From Prauserella_A sp040645195 (lineage in GTDB: Bacteria; Actinomycetota; Actinomycetes; Mycobacteriales; Pseudonocardiaceae): a stretch of 64,000 bases of DNA. The translations under genes and the position numbers were made by a program. Positions within the stretch are counted from its first letter, which is position 1. The number at the start of each line of letters is the position of its first letter. Below, in pieces: positions 54,124 to 63,821 of the stretch. The stretch is taken from positions 124,001 to 188,000 of the forward strand of contig NZ_JBEYXW010000007.1 of the NCBI RefSeq assembly GCF_040645195.1. Reading direction: 5' to 3'. The notes beneath the pieces were generated by a model. The model worked only from the letters and a program-made list of their open reading frames with translations, searched no databases and had not been told where the DNA came from.

Positions 54124-56907
54124 TCACGACTTGGCCTTCGCCGCCGTGGTCGCCTTCTTCCGAGCCGGCGCCTTCTTCTTAGGCGCAGGCCCCTTCGCCC
54201 GCTTCTCGGCCAGCAGTTCGGCAGCCCGTTCGTCGGTGAGCTCCTCGACGCTGTCCGACTTGCGCAGCGACGCATTGTACTCACCGTCAGTGACATACGG
54301 CCCGAACCGGCCGTCCTTGACGATCATCGGCTTGCCCGAAACGGGATCCGGGCCCAGCTCCTTGAGCGGCGGCTTCGCGGCGGCCTGCCGCCCCCGGCGC
54401 TTCGGCTCGGCATAGATCTTCAGCGCCTCGTCGAGGGTGATGTCGAAGATCTGCTCCTCCGAGGCAAGCGACCGCGAGTCGGTGCCCTTCTTCAGGTACG
54501 GGCCGTAGCGGCCGTTCTGCGCGGTGATCTCCTCGCCGCCAGCCGGGTCGTTGCCGACCACCCGTGGCAGCGACAGCAGCTTCAGTGCGTCGTCGAGCGT
54601 GATGTCCGCAATGGACATCGACTTGAACAGCGATGCGGTGCGCGGCTTGGCCTTCTTCGCTTTGGTGGCCTTCTTACCGTCGGCTGGCTCCTCCGGCTCC
54701 GGGAGCACCTCCGTGACGTACGGCCCGAAGCGCCCCTCCTTGGCGACGATCTCGTTGCCGCTGACCGGGTCGGGGCCGAGCACCCGCCCTTCCTGCGGCG
54801 TCGCGAAGAGCTTCTCGGCGATCTCCAGTGTCAGCTCGTCCGGCGGCAGGTCCTCCGGCAGGTTCGCCCGCTGCGACTCGCCGTCGGCCCCCCGCTCGAG
54901 GTAGGGGCCGTAGCGGCCGACACGTACGACGATCGGGTGGTCCTCGCGGTCGGTGAACAGCGGGATCGAGTTGATCTCACGCGCGTCGATGTCCTCGACA
55001 CCGGAGCCCACGAGCTTCTTCAGCCCGCCGAGGCGCCCGATCGAGCCGTCGACGCCCATCTCGCCGCCGAAGTAGAACCGCGACAGCCACCTGGTGCGCT
55101 GCTCGTCGCCGGCGGCGATCTTGTCGAGCTCATCCTCCATCGCGGCGGTGAAGTCGTAGTCCACCAGCCGCTCGAAGTGCTGTTCCAGCAGCCCGACGAC
55201 CGAGAACGCGACCCAGGAGGGCACCAGCGCGGAACCCTTCTTCCACACGTAGCCGCGGTCCTGGATGGTCTTGATGATCGAGGCATAGGTCGACGGCCTG
55301 CCGATGCCCAGCTCCTCGAGCTTGCTCACCAGGCTCGGCTCGCTGTAGCGCGGCGGCGGCGAGGTGGAGTGTCCGTCCGGCGACAGCTCGGTCGCCGTCA
55401 GCGCCTGGTCCCTGGTCAGCTGTGGGAGCCTGCTCTGCTTGTCGTCGGCCTCCCCGCCCGCTTCCGTGTCCACCGCCTCGACGTAGGCCTTGAGGAACCC
55501 GGCGAAGGTGATCGTGCGGCCGGATGCCGAGAACACGCATTCCTCTCCCCCGCCGGCCGCCGTGCCGGTGATCCGCACCGACATGGTGGTGCCCTTGGCG
55601 TCGGCCATCTGCGAAGCGATGGTCCGCTGCCAGATCAGCTCGTAGAGCCGGAACTCGTCGGTCTCCAGCTCACCCGCGACCTGGCCCGGTGTCCGGAACA
55701 CCTCGCCGGCGGGCCGGATCGCCTCGTGTGCCTCCTGCGCGTTCTTCACCTTGCGGGTGTACTGGCGCGGGCTCGGCGCGACGTACTCGGCGCCGTAGAG
55801 GCTGGTGGCCTGGTTGCGGGCCGCGGTCAGCGCCGTCTCCGACAGTGTCGTGGAGTCGGTACGCATGTAGGTGATGTAGCCGTTCTCGTAGAGCCGCTGC
55901 GCGATCCGCATCGTGCGCTCTGACGAGAACCGCAGCTTGCGGCCCGCCTCCTGCTGCAGGGTGGAGGTCATGAACGGCGCGTAAGGGCGCCGCGTGTAGG
56001 GCTTCTCCTCGACGCTGGTGACGCGGAAGTCGCGGTTCTGCAGCGACTGCGCCAGCCGCGTCGCCTCGGCCTCGTCCAGCGTCCTGACATCGCGGGCGGA
56101 CGCCTTGAGCTGCCCGTCAGAGCCGAAGTCACGACCGGTCGCGAGCCGGGCGCCGTCCACCGCGGTCAGCCGGGCGGGGAAGGTGCGGGGCGAAGCCTCG
56201 GCACCGGCGTCCATGGTGGCCGCGATGTCCCAGTAGGACGCCGAGGTGAAGCGCATCCGCTCCCGCTCGCGTTCCACGATGATCCGGGTCGCCACCGACT
56301 GCACACGGCCAGCCGACAGCTTCGGCATGACCTTCTTCCACAGAACCGGGGAGACCTCGTAGCCGTAGAGCCGGTCGAGGATGCGCCGCGTCTCCTGCGC
56401 GTCGACCAGGTCGGAGTCCAGCTCCCGGGTGCTCTCGGCGGCGGAACGGATCGCCTGCTCGGTCACCTCGTGGAACACCATCCGGCGCACCGGCACCTTC
56501 GGCTTGAGCGCCTCCAGCAGGTGCCAGGCGATGGCCTCGCCCTCGCGGTCGGGGTCGGTGGCGAGGTAGAGCTCGTCGACGTCCTTGAGCAGGCTCTTCA
56601 GCTCGGTGACCGTGGCCTTCTTGTCGGGTGAGACGACGTAGAGCGGCTCGAAGTCGTTGTCGACGTCCACCCCGAGGCGGGCCCACGGCTGGCCCTTGTA
56701 CTTGGCCGGTACGTCGGCGGCGCCCCGGGGCAGGTCGCGAATGTGCCCACGGGAGGACTCGACGACGTAGTCACGGCCAAGATACGGCGCAATCTTGCGA
56801 GCCTTGGTGGGCGATTCGACGATAACCAGCCGCCGCCTGCCGCCGCTCGCCGCGCCGTTCTTCTTGGTCCGTGTCGATCCAGCCACGCTGTCCCGCTCTC
56901 CGCTCAT
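54124..56907 (-). CDS. topA: DNA topoisomerase I
   Basis: 927 residues from ATG 56907. TOPRIM begins at VIVESPTKARKIA and the catalytic tyrosine is in YMRTDSTT. Four C-terminal repeats show the motif GRYGPYL or GRFGPYV. The tail is Lys/Ala-rich (KKKAPARKKATTAAKAKS) and lacks the zinc-finger domain of enterobacterial TopA, as in mycobacteria. It relaxes negative supercoils. It is the only type IA enzyme evident in the window. The 221-base upstream spacer to the protease gene holds its promoter. Confidence 0.96.
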   Translation of the reverse strand: MSGERDSVAGSTRTKKNGAASGGRRRLVIVESPTKARKIAPYLGRDYVVESSRGHIRDLPRGAADVPAKYKGQPWARLGVDVDNDFEPLYVVSPDKKATVTELKSLLKDVDELYLATDPDREGEAIAWHLLEALKPKVPVRRMVFHEVTEQAIRSAAESTRELDSDLVDAQETRRILDRLYGYEVSPVLWKKVMPKLSAGRVQSVATRIIVERERERMRFTSASYWDIAATMDAGAEASPRTFPARLTAVDGARLATGRDFGSDGQLKASARDVRTLDEAEATRLAQSLQNRDFRVTSVEEKPYTRRPYAPFMTSTLQQEAGRKLRFSSERTMRIAQRLYENGYITYMRTDSTTLSETALTAARNQATSLYGAEYVAPSPRQYTRKVKNAQEAHEAIRPAGEVFRTPGQVAGELETDEFRLYELIWQRTIASQMADAKGTTMSVRITGTAAGGGEECVFSASGRTITFAGFLKAYVEAVDTEAGGEADDKQSRLPQLTRDQALTATELSPDGHSTSPPPRYSEPSLVSKLEELGIGRPSTYASIIKTIQDRGYVWKKGSALVPSWVAFSVVGLLEQHFERLVDYDFTAAMEDELDKIAAGDEQRTRWLSRFYFGGEMGVDGSIGRLGGLKKLVGSGVEDIDAREINSIPLFTDREDHPIVVRVGRYGPYLERGADGESQRANLPEDLPPDELTLEIAEKLFATPQEGRVLGPDPVSGNEIVAKEGRFGPYVTEVLPEPEEPADGKKATKAKKAKPRTASLFKSMSIADITLDDALKLLSLPRVVGNDPAGGEEITAQNGRYGPYLKKGTDSRSLASEEQIFDITLDEALKIYAEPKRRGRQAAAKPPLKELGPDPVSGKPMIVKDGRFGPYVTDGEYNASLRKSDSVEELTDERAAELLAEKRAKGPAPKKKAPARKKATTAAKAKS

Positions 56908-57128
56908 TGACTCACCTGTTCGACCCGCCAGTGTGCACGCTGTAGGGCACCGGCGTCCGCTCAGGTGGCTCAACACGCCGCAATTCGTGTGTCAAGCGCA
57001 TCGCCGTGTCCTCGGACGATGTTTCCATCCCACACCCCACACGTGACACGGACCTCACACCGTTCCGTCCCTCCGTAGTCATCTGGATACGCTCCGTATG
57101 AACTATTGCTGTGGAAAGGACCGTTTCG

Positions 57129-58025
57129 ATGTACTGGCGTCCGTTCCGTGTTCTGCTCGTCGCGCTGCTGGTGGTGATGGCCATCGGCGCACCGCCGGCG
57201 CACGCCACGACCGTGGACCTGAGCGGCACCGTCGCACTATCGAACTGTTCCGGCTCGCTGGTCACCCTCGCCGGCCTGCCGGCGAGCGCCCCGGCACTCG
57301 TACTGACCAACGGGCACTGTCTCGAGGAAGGCTTCCCCGAGCCGGGAGAGGTAATCGTCGACGAGCCCACACAGCGCACGTTCACGGTGCTCGGCGGCGA
57401 CGGACGGGAGCTCGGCACAGTGCGGGCGAGCAGGCTGGTCTACGCCACGATGACCGGAACGGATGCCGCGTTGTACCAGCTCAGCGCGCGCTACACCGAC
57501 ATCGAACGGGCGTACGGCGTCACGGCGCTGGAGCTCGCGGTGGATCGGCCACGCGCGGGCACCAGCATCGCCGTGGCCTCTGGCTACTGGAAGTGGACCT
57601 ACCGATGCTCGATCGACGGTTTCGCTGCTGAGCTGCACGAAGGCAGCTACGTGTGGCAGGACTCGATCCGGTACACACCCGAGTGCCAGACCATCGGTGG
57701 CACGTCGGGCTCGCCCATCATCGACGTGACCACCGGGAAGGTCGTCGGCGTGAACAACACCGGCAACGAGAGCGGGCAGCACTGCACGATGAACAACCCG
57801 TGCGAGGTCGACGAGAGCGGCCAGGTCACCGTGCGCAAGGGCATCGGCTACGGCCAGCAGACCCACCTGCTGGCCGCGTACCTGAGCGGCGCCGGGGATT
57901 TCGAGGGCCCTGGCGGGCAACTCGCGCGCCTGGGCGGGGAACTCGCGGGCCTGGGCGGGGGACTCGCGGGTCTGAGCGGGGGACTCGCGGGTCTGAGCGG
58001 GGGACTCGCGCAGGACCAGCTCTGA
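57129..58025 (+). CDS. Secreted trypsin-like serine protease with Gly/Leu repeat tail
   Basis: 298 residues from ATG 57129, seven bases after GAAAGGA. Signal peptide FRVLLVALLVVMAIGAPPAHA. The catalytic triad His63 (TNGHC), Asp112 (GTDAAL) and Ser193 (GTSGSP) is complete. Cysteine pairs suggest disulfides. The tail is four repeats of a seven-residue unit (LAGLGGG/LAGLSGG) encoded by 21-bp repeats at 57921-58004, with no domain match. It is probably a small secreted peptidase; target unknown. Confidence 0.85.
   Translation: MYWRPFRVLLVALLVVMAIGAPPAHATTVDLSGTVALSNCSGSLVTLAGLPASAPALVLTNGHCLEEGFPEPGEVIVDEPTQRTFTVLGGDGRELGTVRASRLVYATMTGTDAALYQLSARYTDIERAYGVTALELAVDRPRAGTSIAVASGYWKWTYRCSIDGFAAELHEGSYVWQDSIRYTPECQTIGGTSGSPIIDVTTGKVVGVNNTGNESGQHCTMNNPCEVDESGQVTVRKGIGYGQQTHLLAAYLSGAGDFEGPGGQLARLGGELAGLGGGLAGLSGGLAGLSGGLAQDQL
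57921..58010 (+). repeat. 21-bp tandem repeats in the protease tail
   Basis: Four units of 21 bp plus a six-base partial unit. Units three and four are identical, so at least one duplication is recent. Copy number may vary between strains. Confidence 0.85.
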
Positions 58026-58046
58026 ACGCTGCCGGTTCGGTGCCGG

Positions 58047-58676
58047 TTAGGGCGGGCCGCCGTCGAAGCGCGGCGTCCCGCCGCTGTCGGTGAGCTGCCG
58101 GCACTCCGGCGCCCGCAGGCTCGCCTCCTGCAGTTCCGGCTGGGCGTCGAATCCGTCGAGCAGGTTGAGCCTGCCGAGGTCTTCCAGCGGTGCGCGCACC
58201 GAACCGATGGCAGCGGTGCTCGCCTCCGGGGTGGTCGCCGTGTCCAGCAGCTCCTTGGCACCGATAGCCCGGTCACGAATGTCGGTGTAGGTCGCCACCG
58301 CCCTCGCCTTCAGATCCTCCGCGTCGGCCATCGGTGCGCGGCCGAGCCGGTCGAGCTCGTCGAGCGTGCGGTCGATCCCGCCGATCATGACCCCCAGCAG
58401 CTCACTCGACGTGCGCGTGGCCCGCTGCGGCGTGCTGGGGTCGATGCTGGGCATGGTGGAGAAGGAGCGCACCAGCTCGGAGACGGCACCGCAGTACCCG
58501 CTCGCCCAGGCGGCGATGGCGTCCGTGCGCTGGAGCTGCTGCTCCGACACCGCTGGGCCAGGTGGCTGTGGTGTCTGCTCGGCGCTCTGCGGGGCTCTCG
58601 ACTGCTGACCACATCCCGCCAGTCCCAGCCCGAAGGCCGTCACAACTGCGGCGAGAACGGTCATCCGCGGCCGCAC
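58047..58676 (-). CDS. Putative lipoprotein
   Basis: 209 residues from GTG 58676 (seven bases after AGGAGG; a GTG two codons earlier is too close to that site). Signal peptide and lipobox: LGLAGC. The mature part is helical and rich in Ala, Arg, Asp (IDRTLDELDRLGRAPMADAEDLKARAVATY), with two lone Cys. No family is recognised. It converges with the serine protease 21 bases away and has the same strand as hppA, from which a hairpin separates it. Confidence 0.75.
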   Translation of the reverse strand: MRPRMTVLAAVVTAFGLGLAGCGQQSRAPQSAEQTPQPPGPAVSEQQLQRTDAIAAWASGYCGAVSELVRSFSTMPSIDPSTPQRATRTSSELLGVMIGGIDRTLDELDRLGRAPMADAEDLKARAVATYTDIRDRAIGAKELLDTATTPEASTAAIGSVRAPLEDLGRLNLLDGFDAQPELQEASLRAPECRQLTDSGGTPRFDGGPP

Positions 58677-58796
58677 GCCCACACCTCCTGACGCAGAGTG
58701 CCCTTAGAGAACAGCACCTCGAAGGTACCGGTCGCCGCGCGGCCCGCAAGCGACCGCAACGCTGCGGATGATCATCGACTGGTCCAGACACGAGGC

Positions 58797-58827
58797 GGTC
58801 CCGGAGCGCGTGGTGCGCTCCGGGACC
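58797..58827 (-). terminator. Perfect 13-bp hairpin downstream of hppA
   Basis: Arms GGTCCCGGAGCGC (58797-58809) and the exact complement (58815-58827), loop GTGGT. It lies 77 bases past the hppA stop on the minus strand and upstream of the lipoprotein gene. No T run. Confidence 0.65.
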
Positions 58828-58903
58828 GGTAGACGGGCTGGCCAGGGCGGTCTTCTCCGCGAGTCGCGGGCACACAGCCCCGGCATGGCCGGTTGTGAAA
58901 AAC

Positions 58904-61183
58904 CTACGCCTTGGTCACCTGCTGGGCGGGTGTCTCCGCGATGGCCGTGCCGCGGCGCTTCGACACCACGATCGCTGCCACGATGATCAGCACCGCGATG
59001 AGCGCGATGGCGATCCGGATACCGACCGAGGCGTCCGGGCCGACGGTGAACTGCACGACCGCGGGCGCGATCAGCAGGGACACCAGGTTCATCACCTTGA
59101 GCAGGGGGTTGATCGCCGGGCCCGCGGTGTCCTTGAACGGATCGCCGACCGTGTCGCCGATGACCGTCGCCGCGTGCGCATCCGAGTTCTTCCCGCCGTG
59201 GTGGCCGTCCTCGACCAGCTTCTTGGCGTTGTCCCAGGCACCACCGGAGTTGGCGAGGAACACCGCCATCAGCGTGCCGGTCGCGATCGCGCCGCCGAGG
59301 TACCCCGCCAGCGCGCCGGTGCCGAGGCCGAAGCCCACCGCGATCGGCGCGAACACCGCGAGCAGACCCGGTGTGGCGAGCTCGCGCAGCGAGTCGCGGG
59401 TCACGATGTCGACCACCCTGCCGTACTCGGGGCGGGTGGTGCCCTCCATGATTCCCGGGATGTCGCGGAACTGCCGCCGCACCTCGTAGACCACGGCGCC
59501 CGCGGCACGCGACACCGCGTTGACGGCCAGCCCGGAGAACAGGAACACGACCGCCGCACCGATCACCACGCCGACGAGCGTGTTCGGCACGATGATGCTG
59601 TCGATGAACGAGTTCGGAATGGTGCCCACCGCCGTACCCATCCCGCGCACAGCGGTCGCGATGGCCTCGGAGTAGGAACCGAACAGCGCCGTCGCGGCGA
59701 GCACCGCGGTCGAGATCGCGATGCCCTTGGTGATCGCCTTGGTGGTGTTGCCGACGGCGTCGAGCTCGGTGAGGATCTGCACGCCCTCGCCTTCCTCGAG
59801 GTCACCGGACATTTCGGCGATGCCCTGCGCGTTGTCCGATACCGGCCCGAAGGTGTCCATCGCGACGATGACGCCGACCGTGGTGAGCAGGCCGGTACCG
59901 GCCATTGCCACCGCGAAGAGCGCCAAAGCGCCGCCGAGCAGGTAGGCGCCGAACACCGCGGCGCCGATCGTCAGCGCCGTGAACACCGCCGACTCGAAAC
60001 CGACCGAGATGCCGGACAGGATGACCGTCGCGGCACCCGTCTCGGACGTCTTGCCGACGTCCTTGACCGGGCCGTGCTCGGTGCCGGTGTAGTAGCCGGT
60101 CAGCCACAGGATCACGCCGGCGAGCGCGATACCGATGATCACCGACACGGTCGCGATGAGAGCCGGGCTGCCGCTGCCTTCGGCGAACGAGCTGGGCAGG
60201 AACACGAACGCGGCGACGGCGGACAGTACCGCCGAGATCGCCGCGGAGATGTAGAAGGAGCGGTTGATCGTGGTCAGCCCGCTCTCACCGGCCCTTGCCC
60301 TGGTGATGTAGATGCCGATCACGGCGGTGATGACACCGATCGCCGGGATGATCAGCGGGAACACGAGGCCGTAGCCTGCCGCCCCGAAAGCCGCGCTGCC
60401 GAGGATGAGCGCGGCGACCAGCATCACCGCGTAGGACTCGAACAGGTCGGCCGCCATGCCTGCGCAGTCACCGACGTTGTCGCCGACGTTGTCGGCGATC
60501 GTGGCCGCGTTGCGGGGATCGTCCTCGGGAATGTTCTGCTCGACCTTGCCGACCAGGTCGGCACCGACATCGGCGGCCTTCGTGAAGATGCCGCCACCGA
60601 CACGCATGAACATCGCGATCAGCGCGGCGCCGAAACCGAAGCCTTCCAGCACCTTCGGTGCCTGGCCCGCGTAGACCAGAACCACGACGGAGGCGCCGAA
60701 CAGGCCGAGCCCGACCGTGAACATGCCGACGACGCCACCGGTGCGGAACGCGATCCGCATGGCCTTCTCCCGGCCGCCCGACTCCCGTGCCGCAGCTGCC
60801 ACGCGGACGTTCGCCCTCGTCGCCAGCCACATCCCGAGGTAGCCGATCGAGAACGAGAACACCGCGCCGAGGAGGAAGAACAGCGAGCGTCCTATCCGTT
60901 CGTTCCAGTTCTCGGCTGGCAGCGCGAACAACAGCAGGAACACGATCACGCCGAAGACCGCGAGCGTGTTCCGCTGCCGCTTGAGGTAGGCAGCCGCGCC
61001 TTCCTGCACCGCCTTGGCGATCTCCTGCATCTTCTGGGTGCCCTGGCCCGCGGCCAGGACCTCCCTCAGCAGGAAGTAGCCAATGACGAGCGCAGCAAGG
61101 GCGACCACGGCGACCACGGCCACGATGCCGTAGTCACCTCCGGAGAGCGTGGGACCGCCCTCCGCGAGGAATTGCCGGGACAT
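58904..61183 (-). CDS. hppA: Membrane-bound pyrophosphatase (proton pump), K+-independent type
   Basis: 759 residues with about 16 helices. PPi-binding motifs: ADVGADLVGKVEQNIPEDDP, NVGDNVGDCAGMAADLFE and GDTVGDPFKDTAGP. The diagnostic segment AVGNTTKAITKG has Lys and Thr where potassium-dependent pumps have Ala (GNTTAA), so this should be a potassium-independent, proton-pumping enzyme. It uses PPi to energise the membrane. An in-frame second ATG is absent near the start; ATG 61183 is preceded by GGAGGA. Confidence 0.96.
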   Translation of the reverse strand: MSRQFLAEGGPTLSGGDYGIVAVVAVVALAALVIGYFLLREVLAAGQGTQKMQEIAKAVQEGAAAYLKRQRNTLAVFGVIVFLLLFALPAENWNERIGRSLFFLLGAVFSFSIGYLGMWLATRANVRVAAAARESGGREKAMRIAFRTGGVVGMFTVGLGLFGASVVVLVYAGQAPKVLEGFGFGAALIAMFMRVGGGIFTKAADVGADLVGKVEQNIPEDDPRNAATIADNVGDNVGDCAGMAADLFESYAVMLVAALILGSAAFGAAGYGLVFPLIIPAIGVITAVIGIYITRARAGESGLTTINRSFYISAAISAVLSAVAAFVFLPSSFAEGSGSPALIATVSVIIGIALAGVILWLTGYYTGTEHGPVKDVGKTSETGAATVILSGISVGFESAVFTALTIGAAVFGAYLLGGALALFAVAMAGTGLLTTVGVIVAMDTFGPVSDNAQGIAEMSGDLEEGEGVQILTELDAVGNTTKAITKGIAISTAVLAATALFGSYSEAIATAVRGMGTAVGTIPNSFIDSIIVPNTLVGVVIGAAVVFLFSGLAVNAVSRAAGAVVYEVRRQFRDIPGIMEGTTRPEYGRVVDIVTRDSLRELATPGLLAVFAPIAVGFGLGTGALAGYLGGAIATGTLMAVFLANSGGAWDNAKKLVEDGHHGGKNSDAHAATVIGDTVGDPFKDTAGPAINPLLKVMNLVSLLIAPAVVQFTVGPDASVGIRIAIALIAVLIIVAAIVVSKRRGTAIAETPAQQVTKA

Positions 61184-61400
61184 TCGTCCTCCTGGAGACT
61201 TCGCCTGGTGCCAGCGCCGGCGAGAGGCTACCCACTGTGTGTCGACGCTGACATGGGATCTACACCACTAAAGGTGTGGTTTGGCCGGAGTCTATTGGTA
61301 GTAGCCGAGGCACCGGCAAGGCGTCCTGAGTCGCATACGGTGCGTATCCGTGTGAATCCGCTCACCGTACCGCCGAACCAGGTCCGGTATCGGGTGTGTC

Positions 61401-63821
61401 ATGCTCGAACGGATGAGCGATTCGCCAGATCTCCAGGGAGCGAGACGCCTGTTGCAGCGGGCGATCGCGGGGATCCCGGAGGAACGGAACCCGGTCACGC
61501 ACGTGGCGGACCTACCCGCTCGCCATGCCCGCTTCGCGCCGTGGCCGAAGTGGGCGCCCGAGCCGGTCGTCGCGGCGTTGCGGGCCGGCGGCATCGCACG
61601 TCCGTGGACACATCAGGCCGAGGCCGCAGAGCTGGCGTGGTCCGGCCGCGACGTCGTGGTCGCCACCGGCACCGCATCGGGCAAGTCGCTGGTGTATCAG
61701 CTGCCGGTACTGTCCCGGTTGACGACCGATCCGAAGGCCACCGCCTTGTACCTGGCGCCCACCAAGGCGCTCGGCGCTGACCAGTTGCGCGCGGTGTCCG
61801 CTGTGGATCTCGACGGGGTGCGGGCGGCCTCCTACGACGGCGACACACCACTGCACGAGCGCGACTGGGTACGTGACCATGCGCGCTGGGTGTTCACCAA
61901 TCCCGACATGCTGCACCGGGGTGTGCTGTCGGCACACGCCCGCTGGGCACGGTTCTTCCGCAGGCTCAGCTACGTCGTCGTCGACGAGTGCCACAGCTAC
62001 CGCGGCGTGTTCGGTTCGCACGTCGCTTTGCTGCTGCGCCGGTTGCGCAGGGTCGCCAGGCACTACGGCGCGGACCCGGTCTTCGTGCTGGCCTCGGCCA
62101 CGACCGCCGAGCCGGCCTGGTTCGCCTCACGCCTGACGGGCCGGGAATGCACAGCCGTCGCGGCGGACGCCTCGCCGCGAGGTGCCCGCACCGTGGCGCT
62201 GTGGGAGCCGCCGTTGCTGGAGGAGCTCGCCGGCGAGAACGGCGCCCCGGTGCGGCGCTCCGCTGGGGCCGAGGCCGCGCGAATCCTCGCCGAGCTGGTC
62301 ATCGAGGGCGCACGCAGCCTGGCGTTCGTACGTTCCCGGCGGGGTGCCGAGCTGACGGCGCTCGGCGCGAAACGCATTCTCCGCGAGGTGGACCCGGAGC
62401 TCGGTGATGCGGTGGCCGCCTACCGCGCAGGGTTCCTGCCCGAGGAGCGGCGGGCGCTGGAGAAGGCCCTGCTGACCGGGAAGTTGCTGGGCGTGGCCAC
62501 CACGAACGCGCTGGAGCTCGGTGTCGACATCGCCGGCCTCGACGCGGTTGTGCTCGCCGGCTATCCGGGCACGCTGGCCTCGTTCTGGCAGCAGTCCGGC
62601 CGGGCGGGCCGCGCCGGTGCGGGCGCGCTGGTGGTGTTCGTCGCGCGTGACGACCCGCTCGACACCTACCTGGTGCACCATCCGCAGGCACTGCTGGACC
62701 GCCCGGTGGAGGCGGCGGTGCTCGATCCGGCCAATCCCTATGTGCTGGCACCGCAGCTGGCATGTGCCGCGGCGGAGCTGCCGCTGACCGCCGCCGAACT
62801 CGATGACTTCGGAGGGTCCGCGGCTCGCGAGGTGCTGGACGCGCTGGTCGCGGACAAGATGTTGCGGCGAAGGCCCAGCGGTTGGTACTGGACGTCGCGT
62901 GACCGGCCGCAGCACGACGTCGACATCCGCGGCTCGGGCGGCGACCAGGTCGCCGTCGTGGAGGCGGACACCTCACGGCTGCTGGGAACGGTCGATCCCG
63001 GGTCCGCGTGCAGCACGGTGCACCAGGGCGCGGTGTACCTGCATCAGGGCTCGTCGTACGTGGTCGACGAGCTCGACCTCGAGGCCGGGATCGCACTCGT
63101 GCACGCAGAGGACCCGGAATGGAACACCTCCGCCCGCGAGGTCGTCGACATCGCGGTGCTGGAAACGCTCCGCACGGAGCGGCATGGGGGTGTGACGGTG
63201 TGCCTCGGCGAGGTCGCGGTGACCTCACAGGTGGTCGGCTACCTGCGTCGTCTGCCGACCGGAGAGGTACTCGACCACGTCGCGCTCGACCTGCCGGAAC
63301 AGGTGCTGCGCACCCGGGCGGTCTGGTACACGATCACCGATGAGCTGCTCGGCGGCCGGGCCGAACGCGACAGGGCGCCGGGGGGCGCCGGTCTGGAACC
63401 GGCGCGCCTTCCCGGCGCCCTGCATGCCGCCGAGCACGCGGCGATCGGCCTGCTACCGCTGTTCGCTACCTGTGACCGTTGGGACATCGGCGGAGTCTCC
63501 ACCGCTTTGCACGCTGACACCGGGGAGGCGACGGTGTTCGTGCACGATGGTCATCCCGGGGGTGCGGGATTCGCCGACCGCGGTTTTGCCGCGTTGGTCC
63601 CATGGCTGGCTGCGACGCGGGAGGCGATCGTCTCCTGCGAGTGCCCGGCTGGGTGCCCGTCCTGCGTTCAGTCGCCTAAGTGCGGGAACGGCAACGATCC
63701 GCTGGACAAGGCGGGGGCGGTGACCGTCCTGGACATCGTGCTCGGGGCGGTGAACCACGAGGACAGGCACGGTCACGAGGTCGATCAGGCCGCCGAGGAT
63801 CCGGCGGCGAAGATCGGCTGA
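61401..63821 (+). CDS. DEAD/DEAH-box helicase, MrfA/DUF1998 family
   Basis: 806 residues from ATG 61401; ATG 61413 (MSDSPDLQG) is equally likely. Walker A ATGTASGKS, DEAH-type box DECH, TTNALELGVDIAG (motif V) and QQSGRAGRAG (motif VI). The C-terminal DUF1998 zinc cluster C-x-C-x3-C-x2-C-x5-C (CECPAGCPSCVQSPKC) identifies the MrfA-type family. B. subtilis MrfA repairs mitomycin crosslinks. It matches M. tuberculosis Rv3649 in position. The 3' end overlaps the next gene, on the other strand, by 37 bases. Confidence 0.9.
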   Translation: MLERMSDSPDLQGARRLLQRAIAGIPEERNPVTHVADLPARHARFAPWPKWAPEPVVAALRAGGIARPWTHQAEAAELAWSGRDVVVATGTASGKSLVYQLPVLSRLTTDPKATALYLAPTKALGADQLRAVSAVDLDGVRAASYDGDTPLHERDWVRDHARWVFTNPDMLHRGVLSAHARWARFFRRLSYVVVDECHSYRGVFGSHVALLLRRLRRVARHYGADPVFVLASATTAEPAWFASRLTGRECTAVAADASPRGARTVALWEPPLLEELAGENGAPVRRSAGAEAARILAELVIEGARSLAFVRSRRGAELTALGAKRILREVDPELGDAVAAYRAGFLPEERRALEKALLTGKLLGVATTNALELGVDIAGLDAVVLAGYPGTLASFWQQSGRAGRAGAGALVVFVARDDPLDTYLVHHPQALLDRPVEAAVLDPANPYVLAPQLACAAAELPLTAAELDDFGGSAAREVLDALVADKMLRRRPSGWYWTSRDRPQHDVDIRGSGGDQVAVVEADTSRLLGTVDPGSACSTVHQGAVYLHQGSSYVVDELDLEAGIALVHAEDPEWNTSAREVVDIAVLETLRTERHGGVTVCLGEVAVTSQVVGYLRRLPTGEVLDHVALDLPEQVLRTRAVWYTITDELLGGRAERDRAPGGAGLEPARLPGALHAAEHAAIGLLPLFATCDRWDIGGVSTALHADTGEATVFVHDGHPGGAGFADRGFAALVPWLAATREAIVSCECPAGCPSCVQSPKCGNGNDPLDKAGAVTVLDIVLGAVNHEDRHGHEVDQAAEDPAAKIG

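Noticed and set aside
58895..61780. A 961-codon open frame on the plus strand opposite hppA
   Set aside because: It is antisense to a complete, strongly conserved pyrophosphatase. In high-GC DNA such long shadow frames are common, and its protein (poly-Asp/Arg/His-rich) resembles no real fold.
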